In this document: piece after piece, positions 8,184-17,366 of the stretch
Numbering within the stretch: position 1 is the stretch's first letter
Layout: each line of letters opens with the position of its first letter
The notes under the pieces: model-generated
The model's database searches: none
Told to the model about the DNA's origin: nothing
The model's input: the letters and a program-made list of their open reading frames with translations, nothing else
Assembly: GCA_029251465.1 (NCBI GenBank)
Contig: JAQXDI010000067.1
Coordinates: 1-48,309, forward strand
DNA: 48,309 nt
Direction: 5' to 3'
From: Ascidiaceihabitans sp.
Lineage (GTDB): Bacteria > Pseudomonadota > Alphaproteobacteria > Rhodobacterales > Rhodobacteraceae
Translations under genes and position numbers: made by a program

Positions 8184-8561
8184 ATGTCTATAGTCACGTT
8201 AGATAAGACCATCACGATTGCCATCTCTGTCAAAGATCGCCACGCAAGCGCTGCATGGTATGAGGAAAAACTGGGGTTCGCACTGCTGTATCATCTCGAT
8301 GAGGCCGGCTGGAGCGAATTGAAGACCATGACGGACGGCGTAACTTTGGGCATGGGGGAACAGGTCGAACCAAAACCCGGCAATTCGGTTCCGTTTTTTG
8401 GCATCGCAGACATCAATGCCGGGCGAAAAAACCTGGAGGCCGCAGGCGTGAAGTTTGACGGGGATACCGAAGTGATCGAGGGCATGGTCAGCACCGCGAC
8501 GTTTTACGACCCTGACGGCAATGCCCTAATGTTAGCCCAAGATTTGACGGGTAGCAGTTAA
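8184..8561 (+). CDS. VOC-fold (glyoxalase/bleomycin-resistance-like) protein
   Basis: A 125-residue single VOC module pair. The N-terminal half has ITIAISVKDRHASAAWYEEKLGF, the usual first beta-alpha-beta, and the C-terminal half has STATFYDPDGNALMLAQ. The DPDGN motif and the Glu/Gln at the end are typical of glyoxalase I-type or dioxygenase-like metalloenzymes; the reaction cannot be assigned. It has a clear ribosome site (AGGGGGA, six bases before the ATG). It is divergent from the HxlR-like regulator and is likely its target, perhaps a small-molecule stress response gene. Confidence 0.85.
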   Translation: MSIVTLDKTITIAISVKDRHASAAWYEEKLGFALLYHLDEAGWSELKTMTDGVTLGMGEQVEPKPGNSVPFFGIADINAGRKNLEAAGVKFDGDTEVIEGMVSTATFYDPDGNALMLAQDLTGSS

Positions 8562-8579
8562 ACGAGCCTGAGAAACACA

Positions 8580-8605
8580 AAAGGCGCGAGGGTCATCGCG
8601 CCTTT
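8580..8605. terminator. Bidirectional terminator between VOC gene and ssb
   Basis: Perfect ten-base stem AAAGGCGCGA / TCGCGCCTTT with a six-base loop, lying between two convergent genes. The A-run on one side and T-run on the other serve transcripts of both strands. Confidence 0.8.
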
Positions 8606-8642
8606 CGAAATTCAAAATGTCATCGCCGGTCGCGCGCCGTTT

Positions 8643-9149
8643 TTAGAACGGAATTTCGTCGTCCAGATCGCGCGACGGGGCAGGGCCGGAATTGCCGCCG
8701 CCGCCATTGCCGCTGTCGTATCCGCCACCGCCGGATGGGCCGGAATCATAGCCGCCTTGCTGTTCGTAGCCACCGCCACCACCGCCGCCGCCTTCGCTGC
8801 GGCCGTCCAGCATGGTCAATGTGCCGCCAAAGCCCTGCAGCACAACTTCGGTGCTGTATTTGTCGACACCGGATTGGTCCTGCCATTTGCGGGTCTGCAA
8901 TTGGCCCTCAATGTAAACTTTGGATCCTTTGCGCAGATACTGTTCTGCAATCCGCACCAAACCCTCTTGGAAGATCGCGACAGAATGCCATTCGGTCTTT
9001 TCTTTGCGCTCGCCGGTGTTGCGGTCTTTCCATGTCTCGGAGGTCGCGATGCGCAGGTTGCACACTTTGCCGCCGTTCTGAAATGAACGCACTTCGGGAT
9101 CACGTCCCAAATTGCCTATAAGGATCACTTTGTTTACTGAGCCAGCCAT
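8643..9149 (-). CDS. ssb: Single-stranded DNA-binding protein
   Basis: 168 residues from the ATG at 9149, which has a strong ribosome site (AGGGGGA). The OB fold covers about residues 4-110 ([17 protein letters not shown] at the start, EWHSVAIF in the middle). A Gly-rich disordered linker at about 116-158 follows. The acidic tip DDEIPF binds partner repair and replication proteins. The frame is open further upstream to 9521, but that part does not resemble SSB. The protein coats ssDNA during replication, repair and recombination. The usual alphaproteobacterial SOS box was looked for upstream (9150-9352) and not seen. Confidence 0.95.
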   Translation of the reverse strand: MAGSVNKVILIGNLGRDPEVRSFQNGGKVCNLRIATSETWKDRNTGERKEKTEWHSVAIFQEGLVRIAEQYLRKGSKVYIEGQLQTRKWQDQSGVDKYSTEVVLQGFGGTLTMLDGRSEGGGGGGGGYEQQGGYDSGPSGGGGYDSGNGGGGNSGPAPSRDLDDEIPF

Positions 9150-9352
9150 GGCATCCCCCTTGGATATTTCGTGTCCCGCAAGCGTCGCAAACGCGAATCT
9201 GACGAGACGTATTTGGACGTGGTTATACCCAAACGCCGCGTCATAGAACATCTCTAACGCAGGCGTGACAGGAATTTTGGAACCAATCTCTGGTAACGCG
9301 GTTAATTTTGCGTATGTTGCACCCAAAGCAGATGCCGTGGGGCAAAGACTGA

Positions 9353-9934
9353 ATGCGCATAGGTGTAGTTGTTGCAGTATGCAGCGCGTTAATTGTTGAG
9401 GCCGCAGTGGCCGAGGGTTTGTCGTCGCGCAACCGCAAGTCGCTATTTTCGTCGCAGACCAAAATTCTCGACAGCCGCGCGTCCAAGCAGTATTCCGGTT
9501 CGGTGCGTTTGCAGCCTGCAAAGGTCAACACGCCGTCCAAATGGGCCAGCCCGTCGTACAAAGGCAAATACAAAGGCAAGTACCTGAACATGGCCCGTGA
9601 TGCGGCGCGCAGGTACAACGTGCCCGAAGATTTATTCGTTCGTCTTGTGCAACAAGAAAGCAACTGGAACCCGAATGCGAAATCGCATGTGGGGGCGTTC
9701 GGGTTGGCGCAACTGATGCCGGCCACAGCACGCTATTTGCGGGTAAACCCCCGTGATCCTTACGAAAACCTTGATGGTGGTGCGCGTTATCTCAAAGAAC
9801 AATACCGCGAGTTCGGCTCGTGGCGCCTGGCCCTTGCGGCCTATAATGCGGGCCCGGGGGCGGTCAAAAAATACGGTGGTGTGCCGCCGTTCAAAGAGAC
9901 CCGCAACTACGTCAAAGTGATCTGGGGCAGCTAA
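9353..9934 (+). CDS. Lytic transglycosylase (SLT domain)
   Basis: A 193-residue exported enzyme. A signal peptide is at about residues 1-20 and a basic linker at 25-78. The SLT/Goose-lysozyme-like domain covers about 80-190: catalytic Glu at about 102 in [12 protein letters not shown], then [13 protein letters not shown], then [11 protein letters not shown]. It cleaves the MurNAc-GlcNAc bond of peptidoglycan to 1,6-anhydro products in the periplasm. It is short and has no LysM or lipobox, so it is probably soluble. It is divergent from ssb with about 200 bases between the genes. Confidence 0.9.
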   Translation: MRIGVVVAVCSALIVEAAVAEGLSSRNRKSLFSSQTKILDSRASKQYSGSVRLQPAKVNTPSKWASPSYKGKYKGKYLNMARDAARRYNVPEDLFVRLVQQESNWNPNAKSHVGAFGLAQLMPATARYLRVNPRDPYENLDGGARYLKEQYREFGSWRLALAAYNAGPGAVKKYGGVPPFKETRNYVKVIWGS

Positions 9935-10034
9935 GGCCACATGTATCGCGTGTCTTCCTTTCGCCTGATCAGGTCCGCAAAATTGCCACGATCCTTCGGT
10001 ATGCCCTGTTTATTGGGCAACTAAGGGGTACGAC

Positions 10035-10487
10035 ATGGCCGTTTCTTCCACCAGTTTTGAAGAGCGTTTGACGCGTTTGGACTCTGGCACAGTCAAGCTG
10101 TACGCAGGCGATTACACGCCGCAAAAATACAAAGCTGACAATCTGATTTGCGCCAAACAAAAGGTCAAAAAGACGTTTTGGACCGCGATTTTGTCAGGGG
10201 TGCCAGCGGGCGCGTTGGCGGGCTACATGTTCAAATCCAACGTCGGGATCGAGATGTTCTTTTCTCAGTCCTTGCCGGTTTTGTACGCGATCATCAAAGC
10301 AGATCCCACAACCGCGGCCATCTATTTGGCGATGCTGGCCGGGCCAGTATGCACCCTCGGGTTCCTGATTTTTGACCGCACGCAAAACCGTTTGGCGCAG
10401 TTTGGGTGGTCTTATCTGGCGGGATCAATCGGCGTGAACCTGACGACGTGGTACTATTTTTACTTGGCAATGTCTGCCGGCGCGTAA
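10035..10487 (+). CDS. Small integral membrane protein of unknown function
   Basis: 150 residues with a good ribosome site (AAGGGG, eight bases before the ATG). The N-terminal 47 residues are soluble and basic (a segment YTPQKYKADNLICAKQK precedes the first helix). Three or four hydrophobic segments follow at about residues 48-66, 72-90, 92-112 and 122-147. No family is recognised. It stands alone between the transglycosylase and a convergent ABC transporter operon. Its stop codon lies inside the loop of a hairpin terminator. Confidence 0.7.
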   Translation: MAVSSTSFEERLTRLDSGTVKLYAGDYTPQKYKADNLICAKQKVKKTFWTAILSGVPAGALAGYMFKSNVGIEMFFSQSLPVLYAIIKADPTTAAIYLAMLAGPVCTLGFLIFDRTQNRLAQFGWSYLAGSIGVNLTTWYYFYLAMSAGA

Positions 10488-10501
10488 AGTCACACGCCGG
10501 C
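10476..10501. terminator. Hairpin at convergent gene ends
   Basis: Seven-base stem GCCGGCG / CGCCGGC with a 12-base loop that contains the TAA of the membrane protein gene. The T-run after it is poor, so it may be weak. It is positioned to separate this gene from the minus-strand ABC operon. Confidence 0.45.
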
Positions 10502-10508
10502 CTTAGGG

Positions 10509-12596
10509 TTATTGCGCCGCGATCTTGATCACAGGCTCCATCTTGGACAAAATGTCGTCGCTGAGGTGGCATTTGACCTGATGGCCATCGGCCAGTTCAC
10601 GCACGGGCGGGATGTCTTTTTCACACAAGCCGCCGGGCACGTCCGATTTCCAACGACACCGCGTCTGGAACGGGCAACCGGGGGGCGGGTTCATGGCCGA
10701 CGGGATGTCGCCCTCAAGCACGATGTGCTGTTTTTCCACCGATGTATCCGCGATTGGCACGGCTGACAGCAACGCCTCGGTGTAGGGGTGATAGGGGGGC
10801 GAAAACACCTGATCGGTTGTGCCCAATTCCACCACATGCCCCAGATACATCACCATCACACGGTCGCTAAGGTAGCGCACAATCGACAAATCGTGGCTGA
10901 TAAACAGCAGCGTGGTTTTGTGTTCGCGCTGAATTTCCATCAACAAATCAGTGACCGCGGCCTGCACTGATACGTCAAGCGCTGAGACCGGTTCATCCGC
11001 CACAACGATGCGCGCATCACCTGCAAAGGCGCGCGCAATTCCGACCCGTTGCTTTTGCCCACCAGACAGCTGGCGCGGCATCCGGTCGGCAAATTCACGG
11101 GGCAGTTTCACCAGATCCAGTAGCTCAAGCATGCGCACCCGCCGCTCGGCCTCGTTTTTGCCGACCTTGAAAATTTCCAGCGCGCGAATGATCTGGCGGC
11201 CAACCGTCATCGACGGGTTCAGCGTGTCAAACGGGTTCTGAAATACCATCTGGATGTCGGCGACGTTCTTGGTTGTGCGCGCCTCGATTGGCGTGTCCTG
11301 GATTTCTTCTCCGTCCAGCAAAATGGTGCCGTCACTGGCCGTTTCCAGCCCCATTAGTACCTTGGCAAAAGTGGATTTACCGCAGCCAGATTCACCCACA
11401 ATGGCCAATGTTTCGGATTCACGCGCCTCGAATGTCAGCGTCTCGTTGGCCTTGACCACTCTGGTCGATCCGCCCCCAAACATCGCGTTCGCCGCTACCT
11501 CGTAGTATTTCTTGAGGTTCTTCATCGACAAGACGACCTCGCCGATCTCACCCTTTTGTTTGACCTCGCCCAGTTCCAACGGCGCGTCCCAATCGATTTC
11601 ATCGAACTTCAAACAGCGGCTTTCGTGGCGGTCGCCATGTTCAACCGTTTCCATCGGGATCGCTTTGGCGCGGTCACAGCGTCCGACCTCGAAGTAGTCG
11701 CAGCGCGGTCCAAAATTACAACCCGAGGGGCGCTCGTGCGGCAACGGAAAGTTACCGGGGATCGCCACCAAAGGCCGTGCGTTTTTGTCCGCACCGGGCA
11801 GGGGGATCGAACGAAATAGGGCCTGCGTATACGGATGCTGCATCTTGTCGAACACGTCTTCGATGCGACCGGTTTCGACGGCCTCGCCAGAATACATCAC
11901 ACAGATGCGGTCACAGGTTTCCAGCACCAGACCCAAGTTGTGAGAGATGAACAGCATCGAGGTGCCGTATTTCTTGCCAAGGTCTTTGACCAGCTCGACC
12001 ACGGCGGCCTCGACTGTCACATCGAGGGCCGTCGTAGGCTCATCCAAGATCAACAAAGACGGCTCTGACATCAACGCCATTGCAATGACGATACGCTGTT
12101 GCTGACCACCTGATAGTTGATGGGGAAATGACTCCAAAATGCGTTTGGGATCGGGCAGTTTCACATCCGTGACAACCTGCAACGCGCGCTCGTAAGCGTC
12201 GCTAGATGACATGCCTTGATGGATCATCGGGACTTCCATCAGCTGCTTGCCGATCTTCATTGCAGGGTTCAACGACGCCATCGGTTCTTGGTAAATCATG
12301 GCAATCTCGGATCCGCGAATGTCGCGCAACTCTTCCATGCTCATCGTGCCCAGATCGCGGCCCTTGAACTTGATCGAACCACCAACAACGCGCCCGTTCT
12401 TGCCTAAATCCTGCATGACCCCAAGGGCCACCGTAGATTTTCCGCACCCTGATTCACCCACCAGCCCGACCGCTTCGCCGGGTTGAACAGTGACCGAAAA
12501 ATCCATCACCGCAGGAATTTCGCGCAACCGCGTAAAGAAGGAAATCGACAGCTGGTCAATCTCTAGGATCGGCCCGTCGTAATCTAGCTTTGTCAT
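10509..12596 (-). CDS. Fused oligopeptide/dipeptide ABC transporter ATPase (DppD-DppF type)
   Basis: 695 residues from the ATG at 12596 (ribosome site GGGAGA). Two complete ABC ATPase modules are joined. Module 1 has Walker A GESGCGKST at about 47-55 and signature LSGGQQQR at about 161, then Walker B LLILDEP. Module 2 has Walker A at about 401-409 and signature LSGGQKQR. Each ends with the Cys-containing oligo_HPY tail of peptide and nickel importers (GCNFGPRC, GCPFQTRC). It energises the two permeases encoded just upstream. The substrate is peptide or a similar solute by family only. Fusion of the two ATPases replaces the usual pair of genes. Confidence 0.93.
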   Translation of the reverse strand: MTKLDYDGPILEIDQLSISFFTRLREIPAVMDFSVTVQPGEAVGLVGESGCGKSTVALGVMQDLGKNGRVVGGSIKFKGRDLGTMSMEELRDIRGSEIAMIYQEPMASLNPAMKIGKQLMEVPMIHQGMSSSDAYERALQVVTDVKLPDPKRILESFPHQLSGGQQQRIVIAMALMSEPSLLILDEPTTALDVTVEAAVVELVKDLGKKYGTSMLFISHNLGLVLETCDRICVMYSGEAVETGRIEDVFDKMQHPYTQALFRSIPLPGADKNARPLVAIPGNFPLPHERPSGCNFGPRCDYFEVGRCDRAKAIPMETVEHGDRHESRCLKFDEIDWDAPLELGEVKQKGEIGEVVLSMKNLKKYYEVAANAMFGGGSTRVVKANETLTFEARESETLAIVGESGCGKSTFAKVLMGLETASDGTILLDGEEIQDTPIEARTTKNVADIQMVFQNPFDTLNPSMTVGRQIIRALEIFKVGKNEAERRVRMLELLDLVKLPREFADRMPRQLSGGQKQRVGIARAFAGDARIVVADEPVSALDVSVQAAVTDLLMEIQREHKTTLLFISHDLSIVRYLSDRVMVMYLGHVVELGTTDQVFSPPYHPYTEALLSAVPIADTSVEKQHIVLEGDIPSAMNPPPGCPFQTRCRWKSDVPGGLCEKDIPPVRELADGHQVKCHLSDDILSKMEPVIKIAAQ

Positions 12597-12642
12597 CTTC
12601 GTCTCCCAGATCAGACCTGCATGCTGCAGTTTGTTCTGATCA

Positions 12643-12678
12643 AAAATACTTCGGGGGTCCGGGGGCAGCACCCCCGGG
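12643..12678. repeat. G/C-rich palindromic intergenic element
   Basis: In the 95-base gap between the permease and ATPase genes there is a stem TCCGGGGG / CCCCCGG with a five-base loop, flanked by another G-run (CGGGGGTCC). Read on the minus strand it is followed by GAAGTATTTTTG. The pattern matches short palindromic elements I recall scattered between genes in Rhodobacteraceae. It could act as a partial terminator or as an mRNA-stabilising hairpin inside the operon. Confidence 0.55.
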
Positions 12679-12691
12679 ACGGCTCCGTTTA

Positions 12692-14158
12692 TCAGTCGCG
12701 CAGGCTTTCTTCGCGCAGACCATCCGCCAGCAGGTTCAGGCCCAACACCAACGTCAGCAAGGACAAGGCTGGGGCAATCGCTGCGTGCGGATACAGCGCC
12801 AACAGGCGGCGACCGGCGTTAATCGTTGTGCCCCAATCAGGGCTTTCAGATTCCAGACCCAGACCAAAGAAACCCAACGTGCCCAAAAGGATCGTCGTGT
12901 AGCCAATGCGAAGGCAGAAATCCACGATCAGCGGGCCACGGGCGTTGGGCAGAATTTCCCAAAGCATGATGTACCACGGCCCCTCACCACGGGTTTGCGC
13001 CGCCGCCACGTAGTCGCGGGTTTTGATGTCCAACGCGAGGCCGCGCACAATCCGGAACACGGTGGGCGAGTTCACAAACACCACCGATACGAACACCACC
13101 AGAATGGCAGGGGGCATGTTGATCCCGTCTAGAACCGCGGGCAGGCCGGGGATCCAGTAAGTCTTGGTCGCGACAATCGCGCCGTCATTTGAAATCAACG
13201 ACAGATAGGCCCACGCCAACACGCCCAGCACCACGATCAGCAGCGGTGTGCGCACCGATGGCTGTGTGTAAAAGCGCGAATTCAGCAAAATGGCAAAGAA
13301 GATCAGCGGGAACACGAACAGCACCGCAGCCATGTAGTTCGGAATACCTGTCGCCACGATCTCTGGCGTGACCAGCAGGTAGAACAACAAGATGACCGGA
13401 AAGGCCAGGATCAGGTTCGCGAGGAACGACAGGATCGTGTCCAAACGACCACCGTAGTAGCCTGCAGGCAGGCCCAGCGTGATGCCGACCATAAAGGCAA
13501 ACAGCGTCGCCATCGGTGCAATCAGAACGACGATCCACGCGCCTTTGAACAGACGGCTAAACACGTCGCGCGCAAGGTTGTCACCCCCCAAAAGAAACCA
13601 CTGATAGTCGCCGTCTTCGGCCCCACGCAGCGGCGTGCCGGGTAGTTTGTTCTTCATGCCTGACGTTTGGGACAGGCTGTCATGGGTGACCAGCATGTCA
13701 AACACGCCGCCCATAACACCGGCCAAAACCCAGAACAAAACGATGCCGAACCCGATCATGCCGACGGTGCTGTCAAACAATTTGCCGTACAGACCAAGCT
13801 TGCGTTTGAACTTGAACGATGCGGCAAAGATCACAATCATTGCGATCCAGACTGGCAACAACTGCTGCGCCATGCCACCAAAAATGCCAGCCTTGGGGCC
13901 CATGACAATGCCAGCCACCAGGTAAATCAGGATAATGCCGATCACCAGCATAAAGCTGAATTTGACGCCGGTGCCAATTAGTCCCGACACACCGGCACTG
14001 CTGCTGGCGGTTCCGTCCGATTGCACCCGAATAGGTTCGTCCGTCACAAACAGCGATGTCACAATTTGCACCACCACCAGAATGGCAAAGAGGCAAACAG
14101 CGAGGGTGAAAAACAGGTTTAGCGCGCTCAGGCTGCCTGTCCATGTTAATGGTTCCAT
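12692..14158 (-). CDS. Peptide-type ABC transporter permease (DppC/OppC family), long form
   Basis: A 488-residue inner membrane protein. The C-terminal 300 residues are a BPD_transp_1 permease with the EAA-type loop (AAQTRGEGPWYIMLWEILPN) that contacts the ATPase. The N-terminal 190 residues add about four extra hydrophobic segments and a Ser/Gly-rich linker, so the protein is much longer than a typical DppC (about 300). The second permease ends 15 bases upstream and the fused ATPase follows, so the three genes form one operon. Confidence 0.9.
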   Translation of the reverse strand: MEPLTWTGSLSALNLFFTLAVCLFAILVVVQIVTSLFVTDEPIRVQSDGTASSSAGVSGLIGTGVKFSFMLVIGIILIYLVAGIVMGPKAGIFGGMAQQLLPVWIAMIVIFAASFKFKRKLGLYGKLFDSTVGMIGFGIVLFWVLAGVMGGVFDMLVTHDSLSQTSGMKNKLPGTPLRGAEDGDYQWFLLGGDNLARDVFSRLFKGAWIVVLIAPMATLFAFMVGITLGLPAGYYGGRLDTILSFLANLILAFPVILLFYLLVTPEIVATGIPNYMAAVLFVFPLIFFAILLNSRFYTQPSVRTPLLIVVLGVLAWAYLSLISNDGAIVATKTYWIPGLPAVLDGINMPPAILVVFVSVVFVNSPTVFRIVRGLALDIKTRDYVAAAQTRGEGPWYIMLWEILPNARGPLIVDFCLRIGYTTILLGTLGFFGLGLESESPDWGTTINAGRRLLALYPHAAIAPALSLLTLVLGLNLLADGLREESLRD

Positions 14159-14173
14159 GTGCTCATCCTCCCT

Positions 14174-15271
14174 TTATGAAATGCGAATGCGTGGGTTCAA
14201 AAAGACATAACCGATATCAGATATCAGCTGGGTCAGCAGAACCACCACAACAGAGACGACCGAAACGGCCAGTAAAAGTTCGATGTCGTTGTTGGATGCG
14301 GCCTGAACCAGCAACCAGCCAAAGCCCTTGTAGTTGAACAAGGTCTCGACGATCACAACCCCGTTCAACAGCCACGGGATTTGCAACATAATGACAGTGA
14401 ACGGCGCGATCAGCGCGTTGCGCAGCGCGTGTTTCATCACCACGTTGCCAAAGCTGACGCCCTTTAGGCGGGCGGTGCGAATGTACTGCGCCGTCATGAC
14501 TTCGGTCATCGAGGCCCGCGTCATCCGCGCGATATAGCCCATTCCGTAAAGCGAAATGGTTAGAACGGGCAGGAAGAAGTTCTTGAACGTTGCATCGTCA
14601 ACCGCGCGGGTGGCAGAGCCCGAGAACAGCGTCTTTGCGTCCATCCAGCCCCAGTCAACCAACAGCGGTGACAGGCCGTTCTTCGAGGACGCCAACAGAG
14701 CAATGAAAATAACGCCAGAGACGTATTCGGGCGTCGCAGTGGTCGCGATCGAGAATGTTGATAGCGAACGGTCCAAACGCGATCCTTCGCGCATGCCCGC
14801 CAGAACGCCGACCCCTAGTGCCATTGGCACCATCAGCAGCAAAACAAAGCCCATCAATTTGCCCGTGGCCCCGAGGCGCGTCATGACCAGCTCGCCAACG
14901 TCGGTTTTGAACACCGTAGAAGAGCCCCAATGGCCTTGCAGAACGCCGCAGAACTTTGCCCGTTGGTCTTGGGGGGTGTTGCGCGCAAAACAACGTCCGA
15001 TGACGATCGGGTTCCCGTCATCATCGACTTTTTCGGTGACCCAGCCCGGCACAACGCCAACCCAGCGGCCGAATTTTACGGGCATTGCATCGAGGTATCC
15101 GCGATCCCCCAGATAGCTTTCCACAGCCTCTTCGGACATGCGAAAGTTGCCTTGGGTTTTGGCGAGCTTTTCAAGGTTTGGATAAAGGTTCGTCAGGAAA
15201 AACACGATGAATGTCAGGCAAAGTGCCGTCAATAACATCACGCCCAGACGTCTGAGTATGAATATTCCCAT
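14174..15271 (-). CDS. Peptide-type ABC transporter permease (DppB/OppB family)
   Basis: A 365-residue permease that starts MGIFILRRLGVMLLTALCL, the classic DppB N-terminal helix. A periplasmic loop of roughly 100 residues follows, then the BPD_transp_1 core with the cytosolic coupling motif (ASMTEVMTAQYIRTARLKG). It pairs with the DppC-type subunit encoded next. It is the first gene of the operon. The 5' side carries a palindrome at 15296-15311, and no solute-binding protein gene precedes it in this window. Confidence 0.92.
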   Translation of the reverse strand: MGIFILRRLGVMLLTALCLTFIVFFLTNLYPNLEKLAKTQGNFRMSEEAVESYLGDRGYLDAMPVKFGRWVGVVPGWVTEKVDDDGNPIVIGRCFARNTPQDQRAKFCGVLQGHWGSSTVFKTDVGELVMTRLGATGKLMGFVLLLMVPMALGVGVLAGMREGSRLDRSLSTFSIATTATPEYVSGVIFIALLASSKNGLSPLLVDWGWMDAKTLFSGSATRAVDDATFKNFFLPVLTISLYGMGYIARMTRASMTEVMTAQYIRTARLKGVSFGNVVMKHALRNALIAPFTVIMLQIPWLLNGVVIVETLFNYKGFGWLLVQAASNNDIELLLAVSVVSVVVVLLTQLISDIGYVFLNPRIRIS

Positions 15272-15295
15272 GGGTGCCCCTGTTGGTAGGCTTGC

Positions 15296-15311
15296 GGCAG
15301 ATTATTCTGCC
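15296..15311. promoter_or_regulatory. Perfect palindrome upstream of the ABC transporter operon
   Basis: GGCAGA-TTAT-TCTGCC, two perfect six-base arms, 25 bases before the first permease ATG. The position is right for a repressor operator or a leader hairpin. The binding factor is unknown; the upstream AraC-type gene is one candidate, though AraC sites are usually direct repeats. Confidence 0.45.
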
Positions 15312-15595
15312 TATGTTATAAAGAGCGACCGATTTTCGGTTCTTCTCCAGCCGTGTGTAGCGCCGATGGCACCTGTGAATTTGCATGAAAATTACGCCGC
15401 TTAGATGTTAAAACCGGGTCCGCGCGGTGCGTCACCAATCCCATACACTCAAACATGCACCTCAATCCCCATCCGCCCATCAGGCAACAGAACGCGTCAT
15501 AGGTCAATGTGAAGTTTGCCCAAATAGTCGTGATCCAGCGACACCAAGACGTCTGAAAACGACATCGCGGCTTTGCAGGGAATTCGACTGGCTGA
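15312..15595. other. Intergenic stretch with a possible gene remnant
   Basis: About 280 bases between the AraC-type gene and the ABC operon. On the minus strand around 15555-15450 one frame reads MSFSDVLVSLDHDYLGKLHI, then a stop, then LLPDGRMGIEVHV. This has protein-like composition but is interrupted, and I cannot identify it. The rest shows nothing clear. Confidence 0.3.
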
Positions 15596-16399
15596 TTAGG
15601 GCGAAACCGGCGATTTTCCTGACCCTTTGCGCAAAGCACTTGGGGTTTTAGAGGTGTGGTGCTGAATAAAGCGGGTGAAATAAGCGGCACTGCCAAAGCG
15701 TAAGTGCCGCGCGATTTCCTGAAACGGCACGTCGGTGTCGATGAGCGCGGATTGCGCACTGTGCAACTGGCGCTCTGTTATGATGTCTGCCGCTGTGCGT
15801 CCTGTGGCGGCTTTGCAGGCGCGCGTCAGATGTGTTGGCGTCACGCTTAGTTCAGCGGCGTGATCCGCCATGCTGAACCCTTGTATTTCAGGGCGGATCA
15901 GATTGTCGCAAAACCGTGCAGACAGGCGGGCAGAGGCGTTTTGTTTGACAGGCAGGTTTTCAGGCAAAGCGATCTGGCGGCGCAACCACACCGAAATCAA
16001 ACCCATGTGTGCATCCAGCGCGTCTTGGGCCAAGGCACGTCCGCGCGCCACTTCACGTCCTGCGGCCTCAAGCAGACCTGACATTTCGCCGATGGCATCG
16101 TTGTCGCGTACTCTGATCTGGCGGGGCTGTTCGGGCAGACGCAAGTCATTGCCAACAGGGCAGACCGCCACTTGGCCAAGCCCCTGGCGGCCCATATCCA
16201 GCGCAAAGATCTGACCGCTGGGCACGTAGATCGCGTTGTGCACACCAACGCCGCGACGGGTGCCGTTCAACAGCAATCGCCCTTGGCCACGGGTGATCCA
16301 GATCACCATGTCCTGTTGGCTTTCATGTGCCAGTGACAACCGCCAAGGCTGGGTGCCGATCATGGCCGCGAGGCTGATAATATCAATATGTCTAAACAT
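15596..16399 (-). CDS. AraC family transcriptional regulator
   Basis: 267 residues. The N-terminal part (about 1-130) is a cupin-like sensing domain with 'HESQQDMVIWITRGQGRLLL' and a GVGVHNAIYVPSG segment. The C-terminal part (about 165-262) holds two helix-turn-helix units of the AraC type, ending IARHLRFGSAAYFTRFIQHH, the family signature. It lies upstream of, and in the same direction as, the ABC permease operon, with 324 bases between, so it may control that transporter; this is inference. The 5' flank is AT-rich (16400-16440). Confidence 0.88.
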   Translation of the reverse strand: MFRHIDIISLAAMIGTQPWRLSLAHESQQDMVIWITRGQGRLLLNGTRRGVGVHNAIYVPSGQIFALDMGRQGLGQVAVCPVGNDLRLPEQPRQIRVRDNDAIGEMSGLLEAAGREVARGRALAQDALDAHMGLISVWLRRQIALPENLPVKQNASARLSARFCDNLIRPEIQGFSMADHAAELSVTPTHLTRACKAATGRTAADIITERQLHSAQSALIDTDVPFQEIARHLRFGSAAYFTRFIQHHTSKTPSALRKGSGKSPVSP

Positions 16400-16478
16400 A
16401 CACGGAATCTGTATGAATAGATTGTTTTAGTCAATTTTTGATGCTGGAAGGCAAAAATTTAACTCGGTTCTGTGTGGT

Positions 16479-17366
16479 TTATGCAATCTGGCTGGGATCA
16501 ACCTTGATCCAGTCCTTCATTTTTGAACGGAACCACGTGCGTTGGCGTTTGGCATACTGACGGGTTGCGATGATCGCTGCCTCGCGGGCTTGATCCAAAG
16601 TTATTTCACCAGTCGCGTGGGCCATTAATTCGGGCACGCCGATGGCGCGGCACGATGGCAGTGCCGGATCAAAGCGGGTTTTCATAGCAGCGATTTCGTC
16701 CAGCGCGCCGTCGTCGATCATCAGATCAAAGCGCTGCGCGATGCGGGGTGTCAGCCAGTCTTTGGGTGCATCCATCACGATGCAAGTGGCCTCAGCTGTG
16801 TCCAGCAGTGGCGCAGGGGTCGCGTCTTGCCACGCCGCAAGGCTGGTGCCGGTTGCGGTTAGAACCTCGTAGGCGCGCTGCACGCGGGCGCGGTTTTGCA
16901 CGTCAATGCGCGCGCAGGTGGTAGAATCAAGTGCCGCCAACATGTGTTCGCGGGGCAGATCATCTGCGGCTTTGCGCACCTCTGGAGGCGTTGCAGGGAT
17001 GTCTGCCAGCCCGTTCGTAAGTGCGGAAAAGTACAAACCGGTGCCGCCAACGATGATCGGGCGCGCGGAACCGCCTAACAGCGGCAAAATATCGCGTAGC
17101 CAGTGACCCGCAGAATAGGGCGCGTCATAGGGCACGTGACGGTACAATTTATGAGGGGCGAGCGCCTCTTCGGCGACGGACGGGCAGGCGGTAATTGTGC
17201 GCCAACAGTCATAAATCTGGCTTGCATCGGCATTTATGACGACCCCGCCGCCACTGCGCGCAATCGCCAAAGCCAGCGCGGATTTACCGGAGGCTGTGGG
17301 CCCTGCGATCAGCACCGGCTGGTCAGCGCGAATATGCGCCAACCCGAATGCGTCCAAAATATCCAT
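16479..17366 (-). CDS. miaA: tRNA dimethylallyltransferase
   Basis: 295 residues from the ATG at 17366. It transfers dimethylallyl from DMAPP to N6 of A37 in tRNAs reading UNN codons. The P-loop GPTASGKS is at about residues 22-29. [15 protein letters not shown] is the substrate-site segment in the form used by this family branch. [13 protein letters not shown] and the C-terminal [14 protein letters not shown] are canonical. Alternative ATG at 17420 would add 18 residues but leave only 39 bases to the divergent pyrH. I prefer the shorter start because it begins close to the P-loop as in relatives. Confidence 0.92.
   Translation of the reverse strand: MDILDAFGLAHIRADQPVLIAGPTASGKSALALAIARSGGGVVINADASQIYDCWRTITACPSVAEEALAPHKLYRHVPYDAPYSAGHWLRDILPLLGGSARPIIVGGTGLYFSALTNGLADIPATPPEVRKAADDLPREHMLAALDSTTCARIDVQNRARVQRAYEVLTATGTSLAAWQDATPAPLLDTAEATCIVMDAPKDWLTPRIAQRFDLMIDDGALDEIAAMKTRFDPALPSCRAIGVPELMAHATGEITLDQAREAAIIATRQYAKRQRTWFRSKMKDWIKVDPSQIA

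Noticed and set aside
9150-9352. SOS box upstream of ssb
   Set aside because: GAAC and GTTC half-sites are present (for example GAAC at about 9247) but none pair at the seven-base spacing.
9150-9521. N-terminal extension of ssb
   Set aside because: The frame is open but lacks similarity to SSB, while the ATG at 9149 has a strong ribosome site and begins the OB fold.
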